This document shows, piece after piece, positions 1 to 7,580 of a DNA stretch of 16,912 nt; within the stretch, counting starts at the first letter, position 1; every line of letters starts with the position of its first letter. The position numbers and the translations under genes are program-made. The stretch lies in assembly GCA_949948825.1 (NCBI GenBank), contig CATLIJ010000023.1:1-16912 (forward strand). The letters are read 5' to 3'. Source of the stretch: an uncultured Clostridiaceae bacterium. GTDB lineage: Bacteria; Bacillota; Clostridia; Lachnospirales; Lachnospiraceae. Under the pieces are notes generated by a model, which was given only the letters and a program-made list of their open reading frames with translations, was not told where the DNA came from and did no database searches.

Positions 1-741
1 TCCACTACCAAGGAGATTTTCTCCAACAAGCTGCTGGCCTCTGGACTTCACTTTGAAAACTATGTAAAAGCATGGATCAATTCAGATGTAGCGGGAATCT
101 TCCGGAACTCTCTCATCTATTCCATGATTTCCTGTGTCCTGCTGATTGTGATTTGCGCCCCTGCTGCTTACGTTCTGGCCCGTTTTATCTTTCCGGGCAA
201 CAAGCTGATACAGACTGGCTTTGTATCTGCCATGGGCGTGCCGGTGGTTATGATTGTGCTTCCTTTGTTTGGCATTGTAGCTAATTTAGGGATTTTAAAC
301 CATGTATTGAGCAATGGAATTCTGCTGATCTTTTTGTACATTGGCATTAATGTTCCCTATACCACCATCTTTCTTATGACCTTTTTCGGCAATCTGTCCA
401 GGGCTTTTGAGGAGGCGGCTGCCATTGACGGATGTCCTCCCACCAAGACTTTCTGGCTGATCATGCTTCCCATGGCCCAGCCGGGAATCATCACGGTGAC
501 GATATTTAACTTTATTAACATCTGGAATGAGTACTTTATCTCTTTAATATTTGCTAATTCCGACAAGCTCCGCCCCATTGCCGTGGGACTGTATTCCATG
601 ATTAATTCCATGAAATATACCGGCGACTGGGCCGGCATGTTCGCTGCAGTGGTAATTGTATTCCTGCCTACCTTTATTCTGTATATTTTCCTGTCAGAAA
701 AGATTATTGCAGGCGTAACCGGCGGCGGAGTGAAGGGGTAA
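1..741 (+). CDS. Sugar ABC transporter permease, MalG-type (CUT1), 5' end missing
   Basis: The reading frame is open from base 1, so the N-terminus lies outside the window; 246 residues are visible. It is an inner-membrane permease of a CUT1 (carbohydrate) ABC importer. Hydrophobic spans alternate with loops, and the cytoplasmic EAA loop that docks the ATPase sits at about visible residues 138-158 (EEAAAIDG...LP). The C-terminus ends in GVTGGGVKG, like other MalG-type proteins. It closes an upstream operon: a hairpin with a weak T tract follows the stop, and the next gene has its own promoter. It is a different transporter from the one at 2845-6177, whose MalG-type permease is a separate sequence. 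The substrate cannot be told from the permease. Confidence 0.93.
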   Translation, partial: STTKEIFSNKLLASGLHFENYVKAWINSDVAGIFRNSLIYSMISCVLLIVICAPAAYVLARFIFPGNKLIQTGFVSAMGVPVVMIVLPLFGIVANLGILNHVLSNGILLIFLYIGINVPYTTIFLMTFFGNLSRAFEEAAAIDGCPPTKTFWLIMLPMAQPGIITVTIFNFINIWNEYFISLIFANSDKLRPIAVGLYSMINSMKYTGDWAGMFAAVVIVFLPTFILYIFLSEKIIAGVTGGGVKG

Positions 742-749
742 TACTGTGG

Positions 750-780
750 GGGAGAGGGATTCTCTCCCTGTTAGTTTCTC
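750..780 (+). terminator. Probable intrinsic terminator after the permease gene
   Basis: A 7-bp GC-rich stem (GGGAGAG 750-756 with CTCTCCC 762-768, 5-base loop) begins 8 bases after the permease stop. The T tract behind it is broken (TGTTAGTTTCTC), so termination may be incomplete. Confidence 0.5.
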
Positions 781-793
781 AAAAACAAGCAAC

Positions 794-822
794 TTGAAAA
801 TATTTCCTGTTTATGATATGCT
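794..822 (+). promoter_or_regulatory. Sigma-A promoter of the gntR gene, extended -10
   Basis: The -35 element is TTGAAA (794-799). After a 17-base spacer comes the -10 TATGCT (817-822), preceded by TG one base upstream (814-815), an extended -10. The predicted start is near 829, giving a leader of about 90 bases that contains the hairpin at 851-883. Confidence 0.6.
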
Positions 823-850
823 AACCCACAGAAACGAATTTGGGACCAAA

Positions 851-883
851 AGGCAGAGTCTGGACTCATCTCCGGCTCTGCCT
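851..883 (+). other. Stem-loop in the gntR leader
   Basis: AGGCAGAG (851-858) pairs perfectly with CTCTGCCT (876-883), and two more pairs are possible inside. No T tract follows on the plus strand, so it is not a standard terminator for upstream transcripts. Read on the minus strand it is followed by TTTTGG. It lies between the predicted transcription start and the ribosome binding site of the regulator gene. Confidence 0.45.
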
Positions 884-919
884 GAATGACATAGCAAACA
901 CATCAGGAAAGAGGAAAAG

Positions 920-1567
920 ATGAAAGCCAAAAAAACCCTTAAAGAAACGGCAGTGGAAGGCATCTATCATGATATTGAAGAAGGCATCTACAAAGCAAAC
1001 ATGATCATCACAGAGGGAGAGATTGTAGAGCGGTATTCCATGAGCAAATCCCCGGTTCGGGAAGCTCTCATTGAACTGTGCAAGGATGGCGTGTTAAAAA
1101 GCATCCCGCGGGTCGGCTATCAGGTGGTGCAGATCTCCATTAAAGAAATTCTGGACCTTCTGGAGGTGCGGATTGATCTGGAATCTGCCAACCTGCGGAG
1201 ACTGGCCCCAAGGATTACAGAGGAAGAGCTCCAGATGTTAAAGAATTTAGAATCCATTGTAAATCCCAACGAAAGCCGGAAGGTGGCAGTCAACTGGGAC
1301 AGGAACACAGATTTCCATATTAAATTATGTGAGCTTGGAGGCAATGCCTATTTATGTGAAACCATTGAACGGGCTCTGATGAAATCCCGCCAGTATATTG
1401 CCCAGTACTTTCACAATGCATGGAACAAAAATGAAGAATCCAATGGCTATTTTCACAGAGCTGCCATTGAAGCTCTGGAAAAAAAGGATGTGGAGGAAGC
1501 AGTCCGGATGCTTCAAAAAGACATTCTCAATGTAAAAAATCAGATTCAGGAAACCTTTTTTCTCTGA
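920..1567 (+). CDS. GntR-family transcriptional regulator, FadR/FCD subfamily
   Basis: This 215-residue DNA-binding repressor or activator has the normal length for FCD-type GntR proteins. The N-terminal winged helix-turn-helix covers about residues 5-72, with the recognition-helix core SKSPVREAL (42-50) and the wing RVGYQV. The all-helical FCD ligand-binding domain follows (about 75-210). Asp131, His133, His165 and His179 (in YFHRAAIEALE) are candidates for the bound metal ion typical of this domain. The start is supported by AGGAAAGAGG just upstream. It precedes the UroD/ABC operon on the same strand but is separated from it by a terminator and a new promoter, so it is most likely the local regulator of that operon, responding to the imported compound or a breakdown product. 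The ligand is unknown. Confidence 0.93.
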   Translation: MKAKKTLKETAVEGIYHDIEEGIYKANMIITEGEIVERYSMSKSPVREALIELCKDGVLKSIPRVGYQVVQISIKEILDLLEVRIDLESANLRRLAPRITEEELQMLKNLESIVNPNESRKVAVNWDRNTDFHIKLCELGGNAYLCETIERALMKSRQYIAQYFHNAWNKNEESNGYFHRAAIEALEKKDVEEAVRMLQKDILNVKNQIQETFFL

Positions 1568-1577
1568 CTTCAAAAGA

Positions 1578-1615
1578 AACACATGGGAGACTTCCAATCC
1601 ATGTGTTCTTTTTTT
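1578..1615 (+). terminator. Intrinsic terminator of gntR
   Basis: AACACATGG (1578-1586) pairs with CCATGTGTT (1599-1607) over 9 bp and is followed by a T tract (1609-1615). It starts 10 bases after the gntR stop and isolates the regulator from the next operon. Confidence 0.85.
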
Positions 1616-1687
1616 GCCTTTTCCCATCATTTTCAACAAAAGCTTCCAATCCCTTACAATAATTTCATAAATTTCAACAAAAAACAG

Positions 1688-1716
1688 TTGACAAACCAAT
1701 AAAATATGATTATAAT
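1688..1716 (+). promoter_or_regulatory. Consensus sigma-A promoter of the uroD-like/ABC operon
   Basis: TTGACA (1688-1693) and TATAAT (1711-1716) are both perfect matches with the optimal 17-base spacer. Transcription is expected to begin near 1723, leaving a 57-base AT-rich leader before the ATG at 1780. A promoter this strong would normally need a repressor to stay off; the GntR protein next door is the obvious candidate. Confidence 0.85.
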
Positions 1717-1736
1717 GAACATTAATAAGATTACTA

Positions 1737-1755
1737 ATAATATTACAAATATTAT
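1737..1755 (+). promoter_or_regulatory. Candidate operator dyad downstream of the start site
   Basis: ATAATATT (1737-1744), ACA, AATATTAT (1748-1755) is a perfect 8-bp inverted repeat with a 3-base centre, placed about +15 to +33 from the predicted start. A protein bound there would block the strong promoter. The local AT richness raises the chance of a random palindrome. Confidence 0.4.
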
Positions 1756-1779
1756 GATTCATTTTAAAGGAGGTTCATT

Positions 1780-2745
1780 ATGACAAAGAAAGAACGGGTA
1801 ATTGCTGCGATTGAGGGAAGGGAACCAGATCAGATTCCCAGCGGCTTCTCTCTCCACTTCCCCACAGAGGTTGCTTTTGGAGATGCGGCTGTAGATGCCC
1901 ATATCCGCTTTTTTGAAGAAAGCGACACAGACATCTTAAAGATTATGAATGAAAATCTGGTTCCTTACATGGGTGAGATTCACCATGGCTCTGACTACCA
2001 TATGGTACGGGAGATGACCCTGGAGGATTCTTTTATGCAGGATCAGATTACCTTAGTAAAGAAGATTCTGGACCGCTGTGACCGAAGCGCCTTCACCTTG
2101 GGAACGCTTCATGGCATCACAGCCTCCTCCATTCATCCTCTGGAAAAGATGAACCCGGATTATACCTATGACGGAGTGCGGGAGAAGCTTTGTCAATTCA
2201 TCCGGGAGGATAAGGACACAGTCCTGGCTGGTATGCAGCGGATTGCCAATGTTATGTGCGATCTGGCCAGAGAATATATCCGCCTGGGAGTAGACGGCAT
2301 CTACTATGCTGCTTTAGGCGGGGAGACCAGATTTTTCACAGATGAAGAATTTGAACAGTACATTAAGCCTCTTGATCTGCAGATTATGAAAGCCATCAAG
2401 GATGCAGGCGGATACTGCTTCCTTCACATTTGCAAGGACCAGCTGAATATGAACCGCTACCGGGATTACGGCGTTTACACGGATGTGGTCAACTGGGGAG
2501 TATATGAAGCTCCCTTCTCTCTGGAGGACGGAAAAAAGCTGTTCCCCGGAAAGACCATCATGGGCGGCCTTCCCAACCGTCACGGCGTGCTGGTGGACGG
2601 ACCAAAGGAGGCAGTGCAGGAGGAGGTTCATAAAGTCATCTCCTCTTTTGGCAGAACCGGATTTATTCTGGGCGCTGACTGCACCCTGGCCACAGAGCAG
2701 GACATGGAGCTTTTAAAGGCAGCTGTTAAAGCCGCCCGGGAGTAA
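1780..2745 (+). CDS. UroD-like protein with methyltransferase-type zinc site (MtaA/CmuA-like)
   Basis: This 321-residue soluble TIM-barrel protein belongs to the uroporphyrinogen-decarboxylase superfamily, opening with the characteristic TKKERVIAAIEGREPDQIP. The RQAGRY substrate loop of true UroD is absent, and there is no haem gene nearby. Instead it has His216-x-Cys218 (HICK) and Cys301 (GADCTL), matching the H-x-C...C zinc ligands of MtaA/MtbA-type methylcobamide:thiol methyltransferases. A methyl-transfer role is therefore more likely than decarboxylation, although no corrinoid protein gene lies in the window. A strong AAAGGAGG site fixes the start. It is first in an operon with a solute-binding protein and two permeases, suggesting it acts on the imported compound or its methyl group. 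The family is certain; the reaction is inferred. Confidence 0.88.
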   Translation: MTKKERVIAAIEGREPDQIPSGFSLHFPTEVAFGDAAVDAHIRFFEESDTDILKIMNENLVPYMGEIHHGSDYHMVREMTLEDSFMQDQITLVKKILDRCDRSAFTLGTLHGITASSIHPLEKMNPDYTYDGVREKLCQFIREDKDTVLAGMQRIANVMCDLAREYIRLGVDGIYYAALGGETRFFTDEEFEQYIKPLDLQIMKAIKDAGGYCFLHICKDQLNMNRYRDYGVYTDVVNWGVYEAPFSLEDGKKLFPGKTIMGGLPNRHGVLVDGPKEAVQEEVHKVISSFGRTGFILGADCTLATEQDMELLKAAVKAARE

Positions 2746-2844
2746 ATCCATCCCACTGGCGCTCTTTTACCAGTCTTTTGCTTGGAAAGTGTATAAAAAA
2801 GAACCTGATCACCCACATTTTATAAAAAGGAGGAAAACATTATT

Positions 2845-4281
2845 ATGAAGAAAAACATCGCATTATTACTGGCAGCAGCATTGACTGCAGGAAGCCTGAC
2901 TGCCTGCGGAGGCGGCGGAGATTCTCAAGGCTCTGCCACTACCACAAAGGCGGCAGACCAGGGAAGCGGTTCTGAGCAGAAAGCTCCGGAAGGCGGGGAT
3001 TCCCAGGGTTCTTCCGGCACAGTCTTCCCAGCAGGCACCCTTACGGTATATGCCATGGGCAATCCTCAATACCGTCAGCAGTATTTTGAGACCTGGCTGG
3101 AAAACCACCGGGATATTGCTCCGGATGTAAAGATTGAATTTGTTCAGACAGAGGGAACAGCTGACATTCGGGAAAAGATCACCATGACTGCCCTCTCCGG
3201 CGCAACAGAGGACCTTCCCGACGCTGCCATGTTAGATCCAGTCACCATTATGGACTTGGCCAAAGCCGGACTCTTAAAGGATGAGACCGAGTACCTGACT
3301 CCTCTATTAAGCAAAATGGTAGACGGCGCTGCCAAGGATGCCACCATTGACGGACACATCTATGCCCTGCCAGACTCTGTCCGTCCCCAGGTTCTGTTCT
3401 ACAACAAAGACATTTTTGACAAATACGGCGTGGACCCGGAGACCATGAAGACCATGGACGGCTATATAGAAGCCGGACGGCAGCTGAAGGAAAAAAGCGG
3501 CGGCGAGGTCTACCTTTCCTACATTGATCCCACCAGCAAGACCTGGAGATATTGGGGCCGCCGGGGCCTGATGCCTTCCGCAGGTGCAAAGATCTGGGAT
3601 GACAACGGCGAAGTCATCATTGGCACAGACGAGGGAACCAAAAAGGCTTTGGGCGCTCTTGACACCATGAACACTGAGGGACTTTTGATGAAGACCACCA
3701 TCATGGAGCCAGCCCTGTATGATGCAATTAACAACCAAAAGGTTGCCACCTTCTGCATTGGCGCTTTTTGGGATGAATTTATGAGACAGAACTGCGACGC
3801 TGTAAAAGGCCAGTGGAGAGTCATGTCTGCTCCGGAATTTGAAGGCGTAGGCAAGGCCGGAGCTCCGGTATCTCAGTACATGGGCATTATTGAAAAAGGC
3901 GACAATCCTTATTCTGAGCTGTTCCGGATGATGTGGTATGATTTTACCTTTGACATTGAAGCAAAAGAAGAATGGGTAAATTCCATGGAAGCACAGAATG
4001 CTCCTTACTCCAATCCAGTCTCCATTGAGATGTTAGAGGACCCCTTCTGGAAAGAACCTTCTGATTACTACGGCGGAATGTCCTTCCGTGAGATGGAAGG
4101 CAAATGCCTGTCCAATGGCGCTGACAATTTGATTGTAACTCCTCAGGATGCAGAGGCAGATGAAATCATCTCCGCAGAGCTGGAAAAATACGTTGCCGGA
4201 AATCAGAGTATGGAGGATGCCATTGCCAATATGGATAAGAATTTGAAGGCAAAGATTGGGAAGGCTGAAGTGGGGCAGTAA
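2845..4281 (+). CDS. ABC transporter solute-binding lipoprotein (family 1, carbohydrate type)
   Basis: This 478-residue protein captures the substrate outside the membrane for the permeases downstream. It has a lipoprotein signal peptide with lipobox LTAC and lipidated Cys21. A Gly/Ser/Gln-rich tether follows (about 22-60) in which GGDSQGS occurs twice (24-30 and 50-56). The two-lobed type-1 binding fold starts at about residue 63 (GTLTVYAMGNP). YALPDSVRPQVLFYNKDIFDKYG is the usual hinge region of sugar-binding proteins; many aromatic residues and MxGxxxKG-like segments fit a sugar or small polar ligand. AAAAGGAGG precedes the start. The 99-base gap after the uroD-like gene contains only a weak 5-bp stem (ACTGG 2755-2759, CCAGT 2770-2774), so co-transcription is likely. 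The ligand is unknown. Confidence 0.93.
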   Translation: MKKNIALLLAAALTAGSLTACGGGGDSQGSATTTKAADQGSGSEQKAPEGGDSQGSSGTVFPAGTLTVYAMGNPQYRQQYFETWLENHRDIAPDVKIEFVQTEGTADIREKITMTALSGATEDLPDAAMLDPVTIMDLAKAGLLKDETEYLTPLLSKMVDGAAKDATIDGHIYALPDSVRPQVLFYNKDIFDKYGVDPETMKTMDGYIEAGRQLKEKSGGEVYLSYIDPTSKTWRYWGRRGLMPSAGAKIWDDNGEVIIGTDEGTKKALGALDTMNTEGLLMKTTIMEPALYDAINNQKVATFCIGAFWDEFMRQNCDAVKGQWRVMSAPEFEGVGKAGAPVSQYMGIIEKGDNPYSELFRMMWYDFTFDIEAKEEWVNSMEAQNAPYSNPVSIEMLEDPFWKEPSDYYGGMSFREMEGKCLSNGADNLIVTPQDAEADEIISAELEKYVAGNQSMEDAIANMDKNLKAKIGKAEVGQ

Positions 4282-4307
4282 AAAAGTTATTAATTTGATT
4301 TTTTGAT

Positions 4308-4391
4308 TTGCAGGGGGTCCGCGAGAGAGGAAGAGGGGAATGTTTCCAGACCTGTTCTCTTATTCCTCTCATGCGGACCTCTCCACTGCAA
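4308..4391 (+). other. Large RNA stem-loop between binding-protein and permease genes
   Basis: There are nested perfect arms: TTGCAG 4308-4313 with CTGCAA 4386-4391, GGTCCGC 4316-4322 with GCGGACC 4373-4379, and GAGAGGAA 4325-4332 with TTCCTCTC 4363-4370. Weaker pairs reach about 4340/4355. No T tract follows, so it is not a standard terminator. Between a binding-protein gene and its permeases such structures usually shield the upstream mRNA from 3' decay or mark a processing point, giving more binding protein than permease. Confidence 0.75.
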
Positions 4392-4451
4392 TCCACCTCA
4401 CGCCCCTCTGTTTCACGAACACCAAAAATCTCTTTGTAAAGGAGGGATATT

Positions 4452-5330
4452 ATGTTACGAACAATAAAAAAATATAAAGCCCCCTATTTATTTATTTTAC
4501 CATTTTTCATATTGTTTTTTGTTTTTCAGCTGATTCCAACCATCTGGACGATTTATATCAGCCTTACCAACTGGAAGGGAATTGGTTCGCCGGAATTTTG
4601 CGGTTTTGGAAATTACCAGAAAATGATGGTGGATGATATGTTCTGGGAATCTTTGGGAAATACAGTGGTCTACTGGCTCTCCGGACTCGTTCTGATTATC
4701 TGCTGCGCCCTGTTGATTGCCTGCCTGCTAAACAGCCGTTACCTGCAAAAAGACTCTGCCCGCTCTTTCTTTAAGACAGCAACCTTTTTGCCCAATATCT
4801 GCGCTGCCATTGCCATGGGACTCATCTTCCGGATGTTGTTTGATGAAAATGTGGGACTGATCAATGAAGTGGTCTCCATGGCCGGGGGTTCCAAGATTCC
4901 CTGGCTCACCAGCACTACCTACTCCAAGATTCCGGTTATTATTCTGAATGTGTGGCGGTACACTCCCTGGTTTACCATGATTTTGCTGTCCGGCCTTTTG
5001 AATATTTCCAAAGACTACTATGAGGCTGCCACAGTGGACGGCGCCAATGCAGCACAGCAGTTCTGGTTCATCACACTGCCCTCTTTGAAAAACATTCTGT
5101 TTTTCTGCTCCGTTACCTTGACCGTAGATATGTGGAAGCTGTTTAATGAATCCTATATTCTTCCAGGACCGGGAACCTCCAACTCTTCCCTGTTCCAGTA
5201 TATGTATGAGTCTGGATTTAATGTGTTCAATATGGGATATGCCTCTGCCATTGGCGTTGTGCTGATTCTGATTCTGATGGTGATTTCTGTCATTCAGTTT
5301 GCAGTGCGCCGCAAGCAGGGTGAGCTGTAG
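4452..5330 (+). CDS. Sugar ABC transporter permease, MalF-type (CUT1)
   Basis: This 292-residue integral membrane protein is one half of the translocation channel. Its first membrane span is at about residues 10-38 (after KKYKAPYLFILPF, a classic UgpA/LacF-like start). Further spans are near 70-94, 108-130, 160-182, 210-226 and 262-285. The EAA loop (YYEAATVDGANAAQQFWFITLP, about 189-210) contacts the ATPase. GTAAAGGAGG precedes the start. The stop is 13 bases before the next permease's ATG, so translation is probably coupled. No ATP-binding subunit is encoded in this operon; in Firmicutes CUT1 importers usually share a housekeeping MsmX/UgpC-type ATPase encoded elsewhere. Confidence 0.94.
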   Translation: MLRTIKKYKAPYLFILPFFILFFVFQLIPTIWTIYISLTNWKGIGSPEFCGFGNYQKMMVDDMFWESLGNTVVYWLSGLVLIICCALLIACLLNSRYLQKDSARSFFKTATFLPNICAAIAMGLIFRMLFDENVGLINEVVSMAGGSKIPWLTSTTYSKIPVIILNVWRYTPWFTMILLSGLLNISKDYYEAATVDGANAAQQFWFITLPSLKNILFFCSVTLTVDMWKLFNESYILPGPGTSNSSLFQYMYESGFNVFNMGYASAIGVVLILILMVISVIQFAVRRKQGEL

Positions 5331-5343
5331 AAAGGAGAAAACA

Positions 5344-6177
5344 ATGAACCGAAATAAAATGATTTCCTCCGCAGCAGTCTATGGGCTGCTGGCTTTTATC
5401 ACCCTGATCTGCCTGTTTCCCATTGTGTGGATGTGTCTGATTTCCATTAAAAGCACCTCGGAGAGCATTACCGGATTTCACTCCATTATTGTGGAGCACC
5501 CCACTTTAGCCAATTTCCGGCGGCTGTTTGAGATGATTCCAGTGGGACAAAACACCTTTAACAGTGTGTTCACCACCATTATGGGAACCGTTACCTCCCT
5601 GTTCTTCTGCGCTCTGGCTGGCTTTGCCTTTGCCAAATACCGGTTTCCTGGCAGGACCTTTCTCTTCTACTTTGTCATTGCCACCATGCTGGTACCGCCG
5701 GAAGTAGGTTCTGTGCCTTTGTTTATCATTATGAAAAAGGTAGGGCTGATCAACAGCCTCTGGTCCCTGGTGGTTCCCCGAATCGCTACGGCAGTGGGAA
5801 TCTTTTATATGAACCAGTACATTACCGATGTTCCGGATGAACTGGTGGAAGCTGCCCGCATTGACGGCTGCAGTGATTTTGGGATTTTTATGAAGATTAT
5901 CCTTCCGGTCATTAAGCCTGCCATGGCTTCCTGGGGCGCCATCACCTTAATCGCCCGCTGGAATGACTTCTTCTGGCCTCTTCTGTACCTTAGAAAACAG
6001 GCCAAATACACCCTTATGGTGACAATCTCCCTGCTTCCGGTCAGCGAAGGTCTTTCCACCCCCTGGCCTGTGATTTTGGCAGGCACCACCCTGGTCATTA
6101 TTCCCATTATTGTACTTTATCTGATTCTGGAACGATTCCAGAAGGCAGGCATTATGGAGGGTGCTGTCAAGGGCTGA
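5344..6177 (+). CDS. Sugar ABC transporter permease, MalG-type (CUT1)
   Basis: This is the second channel subunit, 277 residues from the chosen start. The frame stays open to an upstream ATG at 5299, but that would overlap the MalF-type gene and lacks a ribosome site. AAAGGAG at about 5332-5338 sits correctly for the ATG at 5344. Membrane spans lie near residues 9-33, 75-97, 105-128, 140-160, 193-214 and 244-262. The EAA loop is at about 169-190 (VEAARIDGCSDFGIFMKIILP). The C-terminus GIMEGAVKG is typical. It pairs with the MalF-type protein and the lipoprotein at 2845 as a complete importer lacking only the ATPase. The stop codon lies inside the first copy of a short tandem repeat (6170-6194). 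Confidence 0.94.
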   Translation: MNRNKMISSAAVYGLLAFITLICLFPIVWMCLISIKSTSESITGFHSIIVEHPTLANFRRLFEMIPVGQNTFNSVFTTIMGTVTSLFFCALAGFAFAKYRFPGRTFLFYFVIATMLVPPEVGSVPLFIIMKKVGLINSLWSLVVPRIATAVGIFYMNQYITDVPDELVEAARIDGCSDFGIFMKIILPVIKPAMASWGAITLIARWNDFFWPLLYLRKQAKYTLMVTISLLPVSEGLSTPWPVILAGTTLVIIPIIVLYLILERFQKAGIMEGAVKG

Positions 6178-6194
6178 CCTTTTGAGGGCTGACC
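6170..6194 (+). repeat. Short tandem duplication at the permease stop codon
   Basis: AGGGCTGACC occurs at 6170-6179 and again at 6185-6194, 15 bases apart. The first copy contains the TGA stop of the MalG-type gene. A candidate -10 TATACT (6198-6203) lies just downstream, with CTGACC (6174-6179) as a poor -35 at 18 bases, so a weak internal promoter for the next gene is possible. Confidence 0.5.
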
Positions 6195-6294
6195 CTTTAT
6201 ACTGGTACTTTCCTATTTGATTCTGAAACTCCACTCAGGCAGAAAACGATTTTGGAACGCTAACAACAAGAAACACAGGAGGGACAAAACAACC

Positions 6295-7572
6295 ATGGAT
6301 AAAACCGATATTCGTTATCAGGCTTACATTGACATTTTAAAAGAAGAGCTGATCCCGGCTATGGGATGCACGGAACCCATTGCTCTGGCTTATGCCGCTG
6401 CCACTGCAAGAGAGCTCCTTGGCTGTATGCCGGAGCGGGTGGAGGTGGGAGCCAGCGGAAGCATTATCAAAAATGTCAAATCTGTAATCGTACCTAACAC
6501 CGGACATTTAAAAGGAATCCCTGCCGCTGCCGCTGCAGGTATTGTGGCCGGAAATCCTGACAGGCAGCTGGAGGTGATTTCTCATGTCACTGCGGACCAG
6601 GAGGCAGAGATGCGCACCTTCCTGGAGCAGGTTCCCATTACTGTAGAGCATGTGGACAATCACATTATTTTTGATATTATTGTAAAACTATATCATGGAA
6701 ATGACAGCTGTATGGTGCGCATTGCCAATTATCACACAAACATTGTACATAAGGAAAAAAATGGAGAGGTTCTTCTGGACCTGCCGATTGAGGAAGAAAG
6801 TGAAGAAGGGCTCACCGACCGGTCTGTGCTCAGCATGGAAGGCATATGGGATTTTGTCAACTCTGTAGATGTGGCTGATATCCAGGAGGTGCTAAACCGT
6901 CAGGCAGAATTTAACCTGAAGATTGCCCAGGAGGGAATTGACGGCAATTACGGCGCTAACATTGGAAAAGTTCTTTTAGACTCCTGTGCTCCGGATGTAC
7001 AGACCCGGGCAAAGGCCATGGCTGCTGCTGGCTCTGACGCCCGGATGAATGGCTGTGAGCTTCCGGTCATCATCAATTCCGGAAGCGGCAACCAGGGCAT
7101 CACGGTGTCGGTTCCTGTGCTGATTTACGCCAGAGAATTAGGAGCAGATGAGGAAAAGACTCTCCGCGCTCTGGCCCTCTCCAATCTGTGCGCCATTCAC
7201 CAGAAAACCAAAATCGGACGGCTGTCCGCCTATTGCGGAGCAGTCAATGCCGGTTCCGGAGCAGGGGCAGGCATCGCCTATCTCTGCGGCGGCGGTTACA
7301 AGGAAATTGTCCACACTGTTGTCAACTCTCTTGCCATTGTGTCTGGCATTGTCTGTGACGGAGCCAAAGCTTCCTGCGCTGCCAAGATTGCCGCTGCTGT
7401 GGATGCAGGGCTTTTAGGCTACAATATGTATAAGCGCGGCCAGCAGTTCTATGGGGGCGATGGCATTGTTACCAAGGGTGTGGAGGAAACCATCCGAAAT
7501 ATAGGACGGCTGGGTAAAGACGGAATGCAGCAAACCAATGAAGAAATCATCCGGATTATGGTTGGAGACTGA
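6295..7572 (+). CDS. Fe-S L-cysteine desulfidase / serine dehydratase-like protein (CyuA/YhaM, UPF0597)
   Basis: This 425-residue protein has the usual family length. The start is set by AGGAGGG at about 6278-6284; an upstream in-frame ATG at 6217 has no such site. The family removes sulfide or water from L-cysteine or L-serine, giving pyruvate and ammonia, with an oxygen-labile 4Fe-4S cluster. Characteristic parts are MGCTEPIA (residues 23-30), INSGSGNQG (260-268), and GIVCDGAKASCAAKIA near 351-366. Cys25 is the candidate catalytic residue; Cys314, Cys354 and Cys361 are candidate cluster ligands, with 40- and 7-residue spacings as in the Methanocaldococcus enzyme as I recall it. It is the last gene of the operon, 117 bases after the permease, and ends in a shared terminator. 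Other dehydratase substrates are possible. Confidence 0.88.
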   Translation: MDKTDIRYQAYIDILKEELIPAMGCTEPIALAYAAATARELLGCMPERVEVGASGSIIKNVKSVIVPNTGHLKGIPAAAAAGIVAGNPDRQLEVISHVTADQEAEMRTFLEQVPITVEHVDNHIIFDIIVKLYHGNDSCMVRIANYHTNIVHKEKNGEVLLDLPIEEESEEGLTDRSVLSMEGIWDFVNSVDVADIQEVLNRQAEFNLKIAQEGIDGNYGANIGKVLLDSCAPDVQTRAKAMAAAGSDARMNGCELPVIINSGSGNQGITVSVPVLIYARELGADEEKTLRALALSNLCAIHQKTKIGRLSAYCGAVNAGSGAGAGIAYLCGGGYKEIVHTVVNSLAIVSGIVCDGAKASCAAKIAAAVDAGLLGYNMYKRGQQFYGGDGIVTKGVEETIRNIGRLGKDGMQQTNEEIIRIMVGD

Positions 7573-7580
7573 GACCCAAA

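Noticed and set aside
1352..1762. 136-codon minus-strand frame over the end of gntR and the next promoter
   Set aside because: It runs through a terminator and a consensus promoter, and its composition is that of antisense AT-rich DNA.
1780..2745. True haem-pathway uroporphyrinogen decarboxylase
   Set aside because: It lacks the RQAGRY loop, has methyltransferase zinc ligands and sits in a transporter operon.
3248..3854. Several overlapping minus-strand frames inside the solute-binding protein gene
   Set aside because: They are shadows of the coding strand; no start signals or protein-like patterns.
6240..6256. Possible catabolite-repression (cre) site around AGAAAACGATTTTG
   Set aside because: It has about four mismatches to the consensus, including both ends; not better than chance.
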